A DNA stretch of 33,850 bases from Mucilaginibacter sp. Its GTDB lineage: Bacteria; Bacteroidota; Bacteroidia; Sphingobacteriales; Sphingobacteriaceae. Below, in pieces: positions 25,086 to 33,723 of this stretch (position 1 is its first letter; the number at the start of each line of letters is the position of its first letter). The translations under genes were made by a program, and so were the position numbers. The stretch spans positions 1 through 33,850 of the forward strand of contig JAQBNZ010000091.1 in the NCBI GenBank assembly GCA_028288285.1, read 5' to 3'. The notes beneath the pieces were generated by a model that was given only the letters and a program-made list of their open reading frames with translations, was not told where the DNA came from and searched no databases.

Positions 25086-25168
25086 GAACACAATAACGGC
25101 GAAAGTATCTTCCCCATCAGCCTAAAGTAAATTCCACCTATCCATTCCCACATCCACGCCAAAACCCG

Positions 25169-25176
25169 TATCTTTG
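25169..25176 (+). promoter_or_regulatory. Bacteroidota -7 box (TATCTTTG) of the P5C dehydrogenase gene
   Basis: TATCTTTG fits TAnnTTTG exactly and ends 20 bases before the ATG at 25197. No clear -33 TTTG is seen at about 19-21 bases upstream. Confidence 0.5.
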
Positions 25177-25196
25177 AACCTCTAAATTATACACCT

Positions 25197-26834
25197 ATGT
25201 TAAAAGGATTTTTTAATGTTCCTGAGCCTGTTAACGAGCCGGTTTTAAACTACGGCCCACGCAGTTTAGAGCGTGCAGCGCTTAAAGCCGCCTTACAAGA
25301 AGGTCGCGCCCAGCAAATAGATATACCTATGTACATTGGCGGCAAAGAGGTGCGTACAGGCACCCTGCAGGAGTTGCGTCCGCCGCATGATCATCAGCAT
25401 TTACTGGCTACTTACCACTGGGGCAATAAAACCCATGTAACCGCCGCCATTAATGCCGCCCTTGCCGCAAAGGCCGACTGGGAAAACCTACCCTGGGAGC
25501 AGCGTGCAGCCATATTTTTAAAAGCAGCCGAATTGTTAGCCGGCCCTTATCGTGCTAAAATAAACGCAGCCACTATGCTGGGTCAAAGCAAAAATGCTTA
25601 CCAGGCCGAGATTGATGCAGCTTGCGAATTCATAGACTTTTTGCGCTTTAATGTGCATTACATGACCGAAATTTACCAGCAGCAGCCGCCTGTATCAGGC
25701 AAGGGCATTTGGAATCGTGTGGAGCAGCGCCCGTTGGAAGGTTTCGTGTTCGCGCTTACGCCATTTAATTTTACGGCTATAGCGGGTAACCTGCCATCGT
25801 CTGCCGCTATGATGGGTAACGTTGTGGTTTGGAAACCGGCAGACACGCAAATTTATGCTGCTAATGTGATAATGCAAGTATTTAAAGAAGCCGGCGTTCC
25901 GGATGGTGTTATCAACCTGATATATGCCGACGGCCCTGTGGTGGGCGACGAAGTATTTAACCATCCTGACTTTGCAGGCATCCACTTTACAGGTTCAACC
26001 GCTGTGTTCCAAAACATCTGGAAAACCATTGGTACCAACATACATAAATACAAAACCTACCCACGTATTGTAGGCGAAACCGGTGGTAAAGACTTTGTGC
26101 TTGCTCACCCAAGCGCCAATGCAGATGTGGTTAGTGTTGCCCTGCTTCGCGGTGCATTTGAATACCAGGGACAAAAATGTTCTGCCGCTTCAAGGGCTTA
26201 CATCCCGGCTTCGTTATGGCCTGCTGTAAAAGAGCATGTTCAGCGCGAAATGGCCACTTTTAAAATGGGCCCGGTTGAAGATTTTGAGAACTTTATTAAT
26301 GCCGTTATCAGCGAGGTATCGTTTGATAAACTGGCTAAGTATATTGATGATGCCAAAGCCGATGACAGTGTTGAACTGATAGCCGGTGGCAATTACGATA
26401 AATCAAAAGGATGGTTTATTGAGCCTACCGTTTTAAAAGTAGATGACCCTTATTATGTAACCATGTGTAACGAGCTTTTTGGCCCGGTACTTACCGTTTA
26501 TGTTTACGAGGATAACCAATGGGATGAGATACTGAACATTGTTGATAAAACATCTATCTACGCGTTAACAGGAGCTATTATATCACAAGACCGTTATGCA
26601 ATTGCCGAGGCTACTCACCGCCTGCGCAATGCTGCCGGAAACTTTTATGTGAACGATAAGCCAACCGGAGCGGTTGTAGGTCAGCAGCCATTTGGCGGCG
26701 CGCGTGGGTCAGGTACTAACGATAAAGCCGGTTCAATGATAAACCTACTGCGTTGGGTATCGCCAAGAACCATCAAAGAAACCTTTGATCCGCCTAAAGA
26801 TTACAGATACCCGTTCTTGCAAAAAGAACAATAA
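25197..26834 (+). CDS. pruA: L-glutamate gamma-semialdehyde dehydrogenase (1-pyrroline-5-carboxylate dehydrogenase)
   Basis: A 545-residue aldehyde dehydrogenase that oxidises glutamate semialdehyde to glutamate with NAD, the second step of proline degradation. The N-terminus (MLKGFFNVPEPVNEPVLNYG, then SLERAALKAAL) is that of the stand-alone P5CDH group, as is the length. The NAD site includes ALTPFNFTAIAGNLP and GSTAVF. Catalytic Glu294 lies in GETGGKDFVLAHP and Cys328 in YQGQKCSAASRAYIP. The C-terminus has NDKPTGAVVGQQPFGGARGSGTNDKAG (shortened here to its first and last motifs). No proline dehydrogenase (putA/fadM-type) gene is adjacent. A strong terminator follows. Confidence 0.95.
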   Translation: MLKGFFNVPEPVNEPVLNYGPRSLERAALKAALQEGRAQQIDIPMYIGGKEVRTGTLQELRPPHDHQHLLATYHWGNKTHVTAAINAALAAKADWENLPWEQRAAIFLKAAELLAGPYRAKINAATMLGQSKNAYQAEIDAACEFIDFLRFNVHYMTEIYQQQPPVSGKGIWNRVEQRPLEGFVFALTPFNFTAIAGNLPSSAAMMGNVVVWKPADTQIYAANVIMQVFKEAGVPDGVINLIYADGPVVGDEVFNHPDFAGIHFTGSTAVFQNIWKTIGTNIHKYKTYPRIVGETGGKDFVLAHPSANADVVSVALLRGAFEYQGQKCSAASRAYIPASLWPAVKEHVQREMATFKMGPVEDFENFINAVISEVSFDKLAKYIDDAKADDSVELIAGGNYDKSKGWFIEPTVLKVDDPYYVTMCNELFGPVLTVYVYEDNQWDEILNIVDKTSIYALTGAIISQDRYAIAEATHRLRNAAGNFYVNDKPTGAVVGQQPFGGARGSGTNDKAGSMINLLRWVSPRTIKETFDPPKDYRYPFLQKEQ

Positions 26835-26875
26835 GACAATTTATGTCTCCTGAAAGGGGTATTTTTGAAAGGCAT

Positions 26876-26911
26876 AAAGAAGCCCAACTTTTCTAAAGTT
26901 GGGCTTCTTTT
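26876..26911 (+). terminator. Strong Rho-independent terminator
   Basis: AAAGAAGCCCAACTTT (26876-26891) pairs perfectly with AAAGTTGGGCTTCTTT (26895-26910) over a 3-base loop, and the T-rich end lies in the 3' arm. The 16-bp stem sits 41 bases after the dehydrogenase stop. Because the arms are A-rich on one side and T-rich on the other, it may also stop transcription coming from the carbonic anhydrase gene on the minus strand. Confidence 0.9.
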
Positions 26912-26933
26912 GTAATATATTCTTAAAACATAT

Positions 26934-26997
26934 TTGTCATTCTCAGTATAGCGAAGAATCTAATCGGCAATAGATCCTCCTTTCCTCAGTATGACAA
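26934..26997. repeat. Intergenic inverted repeat (TTGTCATnCTnAG type)
   Basis: TTGTCATTCTCAG (26934-26946) and CTCAGTATGACAA (26985-26997) are inverted with two mismatches. The inner sequence, GCGAAGAATCT and AGATCCTCC, also has the look of the GTCATTCTGAG...GAAGAATCT family common between genes in Bacteroidota. The repeat ends exactly against the carbonic anhydrase stop codon. Confidence 0.65.
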
Positions 26998-27687
26998 TTA
27001 ATTACTTGTGTTCACAGGGTTAAGAGGACTAAACCTAAATACCTCATCCATTTTAGAGTTATTATCGGTGCTTACTTTCATATCTGTAATAATGCCTGTA
27101 CCTACATCATAAACCCAGCCATGTACTTTTAGCTCCTGCCCGTTTTGCCAGGCGTTTTGTACTATAGAGGTTTTGCAAAGGTTGCTCGCGTTTTCTATCA
27201 CGTTTAGTTCAACCAGGCGGTCGCCTTTGGCTTTTTCGTCTGTTATTTTGTCCAGTTCTTCGGCGTGCATGCGGTAAATATCTTTAATATTACGTAGCCA
27301 GTTATCAATTAAGCCGAATTGCTTGTTGCTTATGGAAGCCAGCACACCGCCGCAGCCGTAATGGCCTACCACTATTACATGCTTTACCTGCAATACATTT
27401 ACGGCATAATCCAGTACACTTAACATACTCATATCAGTATGTATCACCATATTGGCAATATTACGGTGCACAAATATTTCGCCCGGGTTAGTATTTGTTA
27501 TCTGGTTGGCCGGTACACGGCTATCTGCACAACCTATCCATAAAACAGGAGGCTTTTGCCCGTTGGCCAGTGTTTCAAAATAATGCGGATCCTCTTTTAG
27601 GGTTTCCTCAACAAACTGCTTGTTGCCATCAAGCAAACTTTCATAAGTTATATGGCTGGTGTCATGTATTAGCGTTGTTGCACACAT
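26998..27687 (-). CDS. Beta-class carbonic anhydrase (copy 1)
   Basis: A 229-residue enzyme interconverting CO2 and bicarbonate in the cytoplasm. The zinc ligands are Cys53 in IGCADSRVPANQ, His109 and Cys112 in VVGHYGCGGV, with the Asp55/Arg57 dyad. HRNIANMV and LDYAVNVLQVKHVIV are also typical. It lies 31 bases downstream of the DUF1275 membrane protein on the same strand and is probably co-transcribed with it. It is a clear paralogue of the enzyme at 28596-29321: KQFGLIDNWLR and the LVELNV region are shared almost unchanged. The N-terminus is shorter by about 13 residues than in that paralogue. Confidence 0.95.
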   Translation of the reverse strand: MCATTLIHDTSHITYESLLDGNKQFVEETLKEDPHYFETLANGQKPPVLWIGCADSRVPANQITNTNPGEIFVHRNIANMVIHTDMSMLSVLDYAVNVLQVKHVIVVGHYGCGGVLASISNKQFGLIDNWLRNIKDIYRMHAEELDKITDEKAKGDRLVELNVIENASNLCKTSIVQNAWQNGQELKVHGWVYDVGTGIITDMKVSTDNNSKMDEVFRFSPLNPVNTSN

Positions 27688-27718
27688 AGGACTATTTGTT
27701 ATTAATTGTAATGTATTG

Positions 27719-28459
27719 TTATTTAGTTATTTTTCCTGAAAAAAATCGCGTTAGCTTATGTAAAGCCAGCGGCGACAGATCATAGTACAAAATTGTTAAA
27801 AGTATTGCGGGTATAAAATAAAATATAGCAAAATTATACAGATTAAATAAGTAGCCGCCCGCCAAACAGCCAAAAAAGTAAAAACCAAGTACTGTAAGGC
27901 GAATGTATACCTTATGTTTGATAGTATCCGTTGCACGTGGTCTGGTATGTATCCAGTCGGCTATGTCGCCGCCCAAATCGGTAAATAAACCGGTTAAGTG
28001 CGATGATTTGATCAACCCTCCTGATATGGTTGAAACCAGGCTGTTTTGCATCCCCATAGAAAACAATATAGCACCTATCACTATTTCACGTTCTACCTGA
28101 GTTTCGCGGTAAAAGTTATGGCCATAAACAGCAACAAAAAGCAGAATAAAAATCTCAATGACTATTGGAGTAGCATGTGCCCGGTAATAACTTTTACCCT
28201 CAACAGACCGCACAATGTAAGTAGACAAAAACGCACCGATAAAGAACATGGCAAGCCAAATAGCAAAAACAATAATCTCACCAAAATTTTGCTCTACCAT
28301 GTGTCTGGCAAGGTTTGCCACATGTCCTGTAATATTTGATGAGAACGCTAAAAAAGCCACCAGCCCCGCAATATTTGTAATACCAGATACCAATGCCGTG
28401 GATGAAGCAAGCATTAAATTACCCTGGAGTGTACGGTGCTCTTTAGATTGTCTTAACAT
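27719..28459 (-). CDS. YoaK/DUF1275 family membrane protein
   Basis: A 246-residue inner-membrane protein with about six helices. LMLASSTALVSGITNIAGLV near the N-terminus, then SSNITGHVANLARHM, a conserved TGxV region, then MGMQNSLVSTISGGLIKSSHLTG (family motif QN..V....G..V..T..TG) and GGDIADWI mark DUF1275. The function is unknown; a transport role has been suggested for some members. The ATG at 28459 (MLRQSKEHRTLQ) fits the family better than the one at 28495, which would add 12 Cys/Tyr-rich residues. The pairing with a carbonic anhydrase 31 bases downstream suggests a role in CO2/bicarbonate or anion handling, but that is inference. Confidence 0.85.
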   Translation of the reverse strand: MLRQSKEHRTLQGNLMLASSTALVSGITNIAGLVAFLAFSSNITGHVANLARHMVEQNFGEIIVFAIWLAMFFIGAFLSTYIVRSVEGKSYYRAHATPIVIEIFILLFVAVYGHNFYRETQVEREIVIGAILFSMGMQNSLVSTISGGLIKSSHLTGLFTDLGGDIADWIHTRPRATDTIKHKVYIRLTVLGFYFFGCLAGGYLFNLYNFAIFYFIPAILLTILYYDLSPLALHKLTRFFSGKITK

Positions 28460-28517
28460 TGAGGTATAAATGCAATAACATTTGCTTTTAAACATAGCAA
28501 ATAAATACTGTTTTTAA

Positions 28518-28551
28518 TAAAAAGCCCCGACTGTATAAATACAGCCGGGGG
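28518..28551 (-). terminator. Terminator of the second carbonic anhydrase gene
   Basis: CCCCG-A-CTGTAT (28525-28536) pairs with ATACAG-C-CGGGG (28539-28550) with one A-C mismatch. Read on the minus strand it is followed by GCTTTTTATT, a proper T-run. It lies 45 bases after the stop codon of the gene at 28596 and separates the two carbonic anhydrase units. Confidence 0.85.
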
Positions 28552-28595
28552 AAATTAAACAATCAAAACTAAACTATAAGTAGATACAGGGGTAA

Positions 28596-29321
28596 TTAAT
28601 GTTCTGCTATTGCTTCAACACTATCTAACTCATAAACATAGCCCAGATTATTCGGGGTGCTGCTTGTAACGCCAAGGTCTTTAATAAGACCAGTGCCCAG
28701 GTTCACTATCCAACCGTGCACTTGCAGGTCGGCGCGTTCCATCCATGCGTTTTGTACTATAGATGTTTTGCAAAGGTTATATACCTGCTCAACTACATTC
28801 AGTTCAACCAGGCGATTTATCTTTTGGGTTTCGTCAGTGATACGGTCTAACTCATTACTGTGCAGGCGGTATACATCTTTTATGTGACGCAGCCAGTTAT
28901 CAATAAGCCCGAATTGCTTGTTACTTAATGCAGCAGCCACACCACCGCAACCATAATGGCCGGCTACAATAATGTGTTTTACTTTAAGCACGTTCACTGC
29001 ATAATCTAATACGCTAAGCATGTTCATATCAGAGTGTACACAAACGTTGGCAATGTTACGGTGCACAAATACTTCGCCAGGCTTGGTACCTGTTACTTCA
29101 TTTGCAGGCACCCGGCTATCAGAGCAGCCTATCCATAATACCTCAGGGCTTTGGCCCTTTGCCAGTTTGGTGAAGTATTCGGGGTCTTCATTTACCCTTG
29201 CGGCTACCCAATTGCTGTTACCTTGTATCAAGGCATCATAGCTTTGTTTTTGAGCCAGTTTTATATTGCCGGCATCTATTGCCGGGGTTGATCCATTTTT
29301 TTTATTTCCGTTGATAGACAT
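28596..29321 (-). CDS. Beta-class carbonic anhydrase (copy 2)
   Basis: A 241-residue enzyme. The zinc site is Cys66 (IGCSDSRVPANE), His122 and Cys125 (VAGHYGCGG), with Asp68 and Arg70. It starts 13 bases after the stop of the SulP transporter gene, which implies one transcript. It is closely similar to the copy at 26998-27687, so the pair arose by duplication, each copy now partnered with a different membrane protein. SulP plus beta-carbonic anhydrase is a known association in bacteria, where the enzyme makes or uses bicarbonate moved by the transporter. Confidence 0.95.
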   Translation of the reverse strand: MSINGNKKNGSTPAIDAGNIKLAQKQSYDALIQGNSNWVAARVNEDPEYFTKLAKGQSPEVLWIGCSDSRVPANEVTGTKPGEVFVHRNIANVCVHSDMNMLSVLDYAVNVLKVKHIIVAGHYGCGGVAAALSNKQFGLIDNWLRHIKDVYRLHSNELDRITDETQKINRLVELNVVEQVYNLCKTSIVQNAWMERADLQVHGWIVNLGTGLIKDLGVTSSTPNNLGYVYELDSVEAIAEH

Positions 29322-29334
29322 GGTAATTTTTAAA

Positions 29335-30933
29335 TTAAGGTTTGTAAATTAATTCTTTTAATGGCGGTATATCGTACCGCTCTTTAATATCCTGCAGTTG
29401 TACAATAATGCCTTTGGTATAAGCATTATGCTTATAGTTTTGAATTATTTCCAACACATCAGGATCAATATAGCGGGAGTGTGAACCATCAATAATTACG
29501 TCGCTGCCTTTTGGCAGGCTGGTTAATGTAATTTGTATGGCAGCTTTATTTAAAAAAGAAACCTCTTCGGCAAGCTTAATGCGGATGGTATTCTTTTCGC
29601 CATTTGGCGCTATGGTGTAAAAGTAAGGGTTACGTAAATTGGTGCGTAATATGTAAAACACCCCTACCAGCATACCAATACCCACACCTATAAGCAAATC
29701 AGTAAGTACCACTGCAATAATTGTTATTACAAAGGGGATAAACTGATCAAGCCCCTTATGCCACATGTGTTTAAATAACGATACTTTAGCTAGTTTATAA
29801 CCTACTATTAACAATATAGCCGCCAGGCATGATAATGGTATTTTGTTTAACAATGATGGTATGGCAAGCAGGCATATCAGCAATAAAAAACCGTGAAAAA
29901 TGGCACTCATTTTTGTGCGCCCACCGGCATTTACATTGGCTGATGACCTTACGATAACGGCCGTCATTGGTAAACCGCCCAGTAAACCGCTCACTAAATT
30001 GCCAGCCCCCTGAGCAACAAGTTCGCGGTTCGTAGGCGATATTCTTTTAATTGGGTCTATTTTATCTACAGCTTCAAGACTTAAAAGGGTTTCAAGGCTG
30101 GCTACAACAGCAATGGTAAATGCTGTTATCCAAACCGCCTTATTACTTATAGCATTAAAATCGGGAGATTTAAATAGGCCAAAAAATTCCTTTGTGTTGT
30201 TTACTAATGGTATTTGTACAAACTGTTTATCTAGCAGGGCAAGCTCGGTTCCTGTGAAAAGGTAACCTAACACTACACCAATAACCACTACCATTAACGG
30301 GGCGGGTATAACAGCAAGCTTTTTAATTTTGGGCCAATATATCATTAGCGCAAGCGAAACAAGGCTAATAATTACGGCGCCATAATTAATCTTACTTAAT
30401 GCATTTAATATGCCCGAAAAAGTATTACCGGTATCTGTTTTAAAGCCTTCATTCCCTTCAAAATCAGAATCATAGCCTACCGCATGCGGAAACTGTTTCA
30501 TTATAAGAATAATACCTATAGCGGCCAGCATACCTTCAATTACTGCCGACGGAAAGTAGTTGGCAATTGTACCTGCCTTTACCAATCCTAATATTATTTG
30601 TAAAGCACCTGCTATAACAAGGCTTAACAAAAACACCTCAAACGAGCCGAGGCTTGTAATAGCGTTAAGCACAATTACGGTAAGGCCAGCTGCAGGCCCC
30701 GCAACACTTAGCTGTGATCCGCTGAGGCTTCCTATTACAATACCGCCAATTATACCTGATAATATACCCGAAAATAATGGGGCACCTGATGCCAGGGCTA
30801 TACCCAAACACAATGGCAACGCTACCAGGAATACTACCAATCCGGCAGGCAGATCCTTTTTTAAATTTTTAGCTAGAAAATACTTTTTTAGGTTCAGACT
30901 GTCCGCAGACATTCCTCCTTGCTTAATTTGCAT
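29335..30933 (-). CDS. SulP family inorganic anion transporter
   Basis: A 532-residue inner-membrane protein. The N-terminal DLPAGLVVFLVALPLCLGIALASGAPLFSG and the SGSQLSVAGPAAGLTVIVL motif are classic SulP/SLC26 signatures (quoted in part). About twelve to fourteen hydrophobic segments run to residue ~440. A STAS domain closes the protein (about 450-532: IRIKLAEEVSFLNKAAIQIT, GSDVIIDGSHSRYIDPDVLE). Members carry sulfate, bicarbonate or other anions. The carbonic anhydrase 13 bases downstream argues for bicarbonate (BicA-like) here, as inference. The ATG at 30933 was used. An inner ATG at 30912 is preceded immediately by AGGAGG, too close to serve as a ribosome site for it. Confidence 0.93.
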   Translation of the reverse strand: MQIKQGGMSADSLNLKKYFLAKNLKKDLPAGLVVFLVALPLCLGIALASGAPLFSGILSGIIGGIVIGSLSGSQLSVAGPAAGLTVIVLNAITSLGSFEVFLLSLVIAGALQIILGLVKAGTIANYFPSAVIEGMLAAIGIILIMKQFPHAVGYDSDFEGNEGFKTDTGNTFSGILNALSKINYGAVIISLVSLALMIYWPKIKKLAVIPAPLMVVVIGVVLGYLFTGTELALLDKQFVQIPLVNNTKEFFGLFKSPDFNAISNKAVWITAFTIAVVASLETLLSLEAVDKIDPIKRISPTNRELVAQGAGNLVSGLLGGLPMTAVIVRSSANVNAGGRTKMSAIFHGFLLLICLLAIPSLLNKIPLSCLAAILLIVGYKLAKVSLFKHMWHKGLDQFIPFVITIIAVVLTDLLIGVGIGMLVGVFYILRTNLRNPYFYTIAPNGEKNTIRIKLAEEVSFLNKAAIQITLTSLPKGSDVIIDGSHSRYIDPDVLEIIQNYKHNAYTKGIIVQLQDIKERYDIPPLKELIYKP

Positions 30934-31088
30934 AATTTATTATTTAGAAAAAATGAAGTTGTTGATATACAGGGGCATTAACATCTTTTCCATTAAGATG
31001 TAAACAGCACATAGTGGTGCTAACTGTACATTAAAAAAATGTACAAATAAGCTAACCGGCCCGGTTCAGAAAACCAGGCACAAATAAA

Positions 31089-31421
31089 TTATGCGTTGGG
31101 AGGAGGGGTAGGAACAACAGGATGATACACCTGTTTATACAGCGAGTTTTCTAAATTATGAAGAACATTGGTTTCAGTAATATAAGCCGTGTAGGCAATT
31201 ATATGATTGATGTTCTCGTCAAAAGATTTTTTATCCTTAAAAGTACTCTTTTCAAGATCATCTTTTTCTGTTTTAGACTCATGCTCAAGCTGCATGATAA
31301 CCGCTTTAACGGTTTTGTTATCCATACATAAAAACACCGGTGCAATAGATATAACCATCTTTATTAAAAAGATGCTCATAAATAATATGGTGACAGAAAT
31401 TTTGAAACTCCTTGCTTTCAT
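31089..31421 (-). CDS. Small membrane-anchored protein with Pro-rich C-terminus, unknown function
   Basis: A 110-residue protein that I cannot name. Residues ~7-32 (ISVTILFMSIFLIKMVISIA) form a signal anchor or uncleaved signal. A charged helical region follows (QLEHESKTEKDDLEKSTFKD). The protein ends HPVVPTPPPNA, a short proline-rich tail seen in small exported Bacteroidota proteins. It reads in the same direction as sulP and ends 155 bases upstream of it, so it could belong to the same regulatory unit. It has no Cys- or His-rich metal motif. Confidence 0.6.
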   Translation of the reverse strand: MKARSFKISVTILFMSIFLIKMVISIAPVFLCMDNKTVKAVIMQLEHESKTEKDDLEKSTFKDKKSFDENINHIIAYTAYITETNVLHNLENSLYKQVYHPVVPTPPPNA

Positions 31422-31529
31422 GCATCACAAATATAGAAAAATTTTGTGCAAGCAATACAAGCAAAGGGCGTTTAAACGCAATCTTACAATATAATTACTA
31501 TTTTTAGCAATTACCAATCATATCAACTT

Positions 31530-33071
31530 GTGAATAAAAAGTTACAGATATTACAAAAAAAACGCGAGCAGGCGCTTGAAGGTGGCGGCCAGGCACGTAT
31601 AGAAAGTCAGCATAAAAAAGGAAAACTTACTGCCCGTGAGCGTTTACACTTTTTATTGGATGATGGTTCGTTCCAGGAGATAGGTATGCTGGTATCACAC
31701 CGCTCTACAGATTTTGGTATGGAAAAGGAAAAGTATCCCGGCGATGGTGTGGTTACCGGCTACGGAACAGTTAACGGCCGGTTGGTTTATGTATTCTCGC
31801 AAGACTTTACCGTTTTTGGCGGATCACTATCTGAAACCCATGCCGAAAAGATATGTAAGATAATGGATCTGGCCATGAAGAACGGCGCTCCTGTTGTGGG
31901 GTTAAACGACTCTGGGGGCGCACGTATACAAGAAGGCGTGGTTTCTTTAGGAGGCTACGCTGATATATTTTATCGTAATACCATGGCAAGTGGCGTAGTG
32001 CCGCAAATATCAGCTATAATGGGCCCCTGCGCCGGTGGTGCGGTTTACTCGCCAGCTATTACTGATTTTATTTTAATGGTAGAACATACCAGCTACATGT
32101 TTGTGACCGGCCCTAACGTAGTAAAAACAGTTACGCATGAGGTAGTAACATCAGAAGAATTGGGTGGAGCAAACACGCATGCAACCAAATCGGGAGTAAC
32201 ACACTTTGCCTGTGCTAATGAGATAGAAGCTATACAGCATGTAAAAAAACTGCTGAGCTATATGCCTCAAAATTGCGAGGACCGCGCCCCTGCCCTGCCT
32301 TATGAGGTAAAAAATGAGGAACGGCCAGCATTAACAGATATATTACCTGAGAATATTGCACAGCCTTATGACATACGTGAAGTAATTGAGCATGTGATAG
32401 ACAGCGGCTCATTTCTGGAAGTTCATAAAGATTTTGCCGAGAATATTGTTGTAGGCTTTGCCCGCCTGGCCGGTCGCAGTATTGGTATAGTGGCTAATCA
32501 GCCTGCGTTTTTAGCGGGGGTTTTAGATATTAACTCATCAACCAAAGGTGCTCGTTTTGTACGTTTTTGCGATAGCTTTAATATACCTCTGCTAGTTTTT
32601 GAAGATGTACCGGGCTTTTTGCCGGGTACCGATCAGGAGTGGAACGCCATTATCACCAACGGCGCAAAACTACTTTACGCTTTCTGCGAAGCTACCGTTC
32701 CGCGTATTACGGTTATTACCCGTAAGGCTTATGGTGGTGCTTATGATGTAATGAACTCCAAACACATTGGTGCGGATATGAACTACGCCTGGCCAAGTGC
32801 TGAGATTGCCGTAATGGGTGCTAAAGGTGCTGCCGAAATTATTTTTAAACGCGAAATAGTTACTGCCGAAGACCCTGAAGCAAAATGGCGCGAAAAGGAA
32901 CAGCAATATGCCACCATATTTGCCAACCCCTATCGCGCTGCCGAACGCGGCTTTATTGATGAAGTAATTGCCCCGGCAGAAACCCGCATTAAATTAATAC
33001 ACGCCTTTAAAATGCTGGAAAACAAGGTGGTAAATAACCCTAAGAAAAAGCATGGGAACATTCCGTTGTAG
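31530..33071 (+). CDS. Acyl-CoA carboxylase carboxyltransferase (beta) subunit, PccB-like
   Basis: A 513-residue carboxyltransferase that moves the carboxyl group from biotin to an acyl-CoA, most likely propionyl-Co[21 protein letters not shown] near the N-terminus, [19 protein letters not shown] (CoA-site oxyanion region), [18 protein letters not shown] and, in the C-terminal half, [20 protein letters not shown] and [20 protein letters not shown] (biotin-side region) are standard for the family. The start is a GTG at 31530. No biotin carboxylase or biotin-carrier subunit is adjacent. It needs bicarbonate through its partner subunit, which makes the neighbouring carbonic anhydrase and SulP genes of interest, though the strands are divergent. 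Confidence 0.93.
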   Translation: MNKKLQILQKKREQALEGGGQARIESQHKKGKLTARERLHFLLDDGSFQEIGMLVSHRSTDFGMEKEKYPGDGVVTGYGTVNGRLVYVFSQDFTVFGGSLSETHAEKICKIMDLAMKNGAPVVGLNDSGGARIQEGVVSLGGYADIFYRNTMASGVVPQISAIMGPCAGGAVYSPAITDFILMVEHTSYMFVTGPNVVKTVTHEVVTSEELGGANTHATKSGVTHFACANEIEAIQHVKKLLSYMPQNCEDRAPALPYEVKNEERPALTDILPENIAQPYDIREVIEHVIDSGSFLEVHKDFAENIVVGFARLAGRSIGIVANQPAFLAGVLDINSSTKGARFVRFCDSFNIPLLVFEDVPGFLPGTDQEWNAIITNGAKLLYAFCEATVPRITVITRKAYGGAYDVMNSKHIGADMNYAWPSAEIAVMGAKGAAEIIFKREIVTAEDPEAKWREKEQQYATIFANPYRAAERGFIDEVIAPAETRIKLIHAFKMLENKVVNNPKKKHGNIPL

Positions 33072-33088
33072 TAAATTTAAACTATTTG

Positions 33089-33178
33089 GTTCCCTCCCTT
33101 GGGGGGCAGAGAGGGATTATTGAAGCTGCTTAAAAAACATAGCCTAAACCCCTACCTCCTCCTTCCCCAGGGAAGGAA
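33089..33178. repeat. Inverted pair of C/G-rich palindromes, close spacing
   Basis: R1 (33089-33118: TTCCCTCCCTTGGGGGGCAG...) is in plus orientation and R2 (33147-33178: reverse complement of TTCCTTCCCTGGGGAAGGAG...) in minus orientation, with 28 bases between. They belong to the same family as the copies at 33221-33252 and 33724-33755. Together they form a compact palindrome pair just after the carboxylase gene. Confidence 0.75.
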
Positions 33179-33220
33179 TCGCACAAACCTTTACTCTTAG
33201 CCTTGGTTATAAAACGGTTA

Positions 33221-33252
33221 AGTTCCCTCCCCTGGGAGGGCAGGGAGGGGTT
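33221..33252 (+). repeat. C/G-rich palindrome, left boundary of the DUF559 gene
   Basis: R3 reads AGTTCCCTCCCCTGGGAGGG then CAGGGAGGGGTT. The CTCCCCTGGGAG core is a near-perfect palindrome. It sits 29 bases upstream of the DUF559 start codon. Confidence 0.75.
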
Positions 33253-33281
33253 AATAAAGCAACATAATAAACTAATAACCT

Positions 33282-33689
33282 ATGCATAAAATCATCCCAT
33301 ATAATCCAAACTTAAAGCCATTAGCCCGAAAGCTTAGAAAAGAAATGACATTTGGCGAAGTACTATTATGGAATGAATTAAAAGAAGATAAATTGTGGAG
33401 CTTAGATTTTGACAGGCAACGTTGCATAGATAATTACATAGTTGATTTTTATTGTAAAGATTTAATGTTGGCTATTGAAATAGATGGTATGTCGCACAAT
33501 CACGAAGAAGCATTTGATAAGGACGCGACAAGGCAGCAAAAGTTAGAAAGCTTTGGAATTACTGTTATAAGATTTAGTGAAGCGGATGTAAAATACGATA
33601 TGATCAATGTTATCCGTGGCATTGAAAGCGTTATTATCAATATTATTAAGAAAGATAATTCAGTTAAGCTTCCCAAAAGTTTTCGTTAG
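33282..33689 (+). CDS. DUF559 / endonuclease domain-containing protein (Vsr-like fold)
   Basis: A 135-residue single-domain protein. LARKLRKEMTFGEVLLWNEL opens the family and contains the Glu of the leading helix. DFDRQRCIDNYIVDFYCKD and LAIEIDGMSHNHEEAF carry the conserved Asp55, Glu66, Asp68 and His72 of the PD-(D/E)xK/Vsr-like core, and LESFGITVIRFSEADV completes it. The family is predicted to cut DNA; biological function is not established. All core residues are present. The gene is directly framed by inverted copies of one palindrome (33221-33252 and 33724-33755) and is AT-rich, unlike its flanks. It is not part of a visible restriction system. Confidence 0.88.
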   Translation: MHKIIPYNPNLKPLARKLRKEMTFGEVLLWNELKEDKLWSLDFDRQRCIDNYIVDFYCKDLMLAIEIDGMSHNHEEAFDKDATRQQKLESFGITVIRFSEADVKYDMINVIRGIESVIINIIKKDNSVKLPKSFR

Positions 33690-33723
33690 AAGTTTTGAAT
33701 AATTGATTTAACATAGTTTGCGA

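Noticed and set aside
30909..30933. AGGAGG as a Shine-Dalgarno sequence for sulP at 30912
   Set aside because: It lies directly against the inner ATG, too close for ribosome binding, and Bacteroidota rarely rely on such sequences; the ATG at 30933 was kept.
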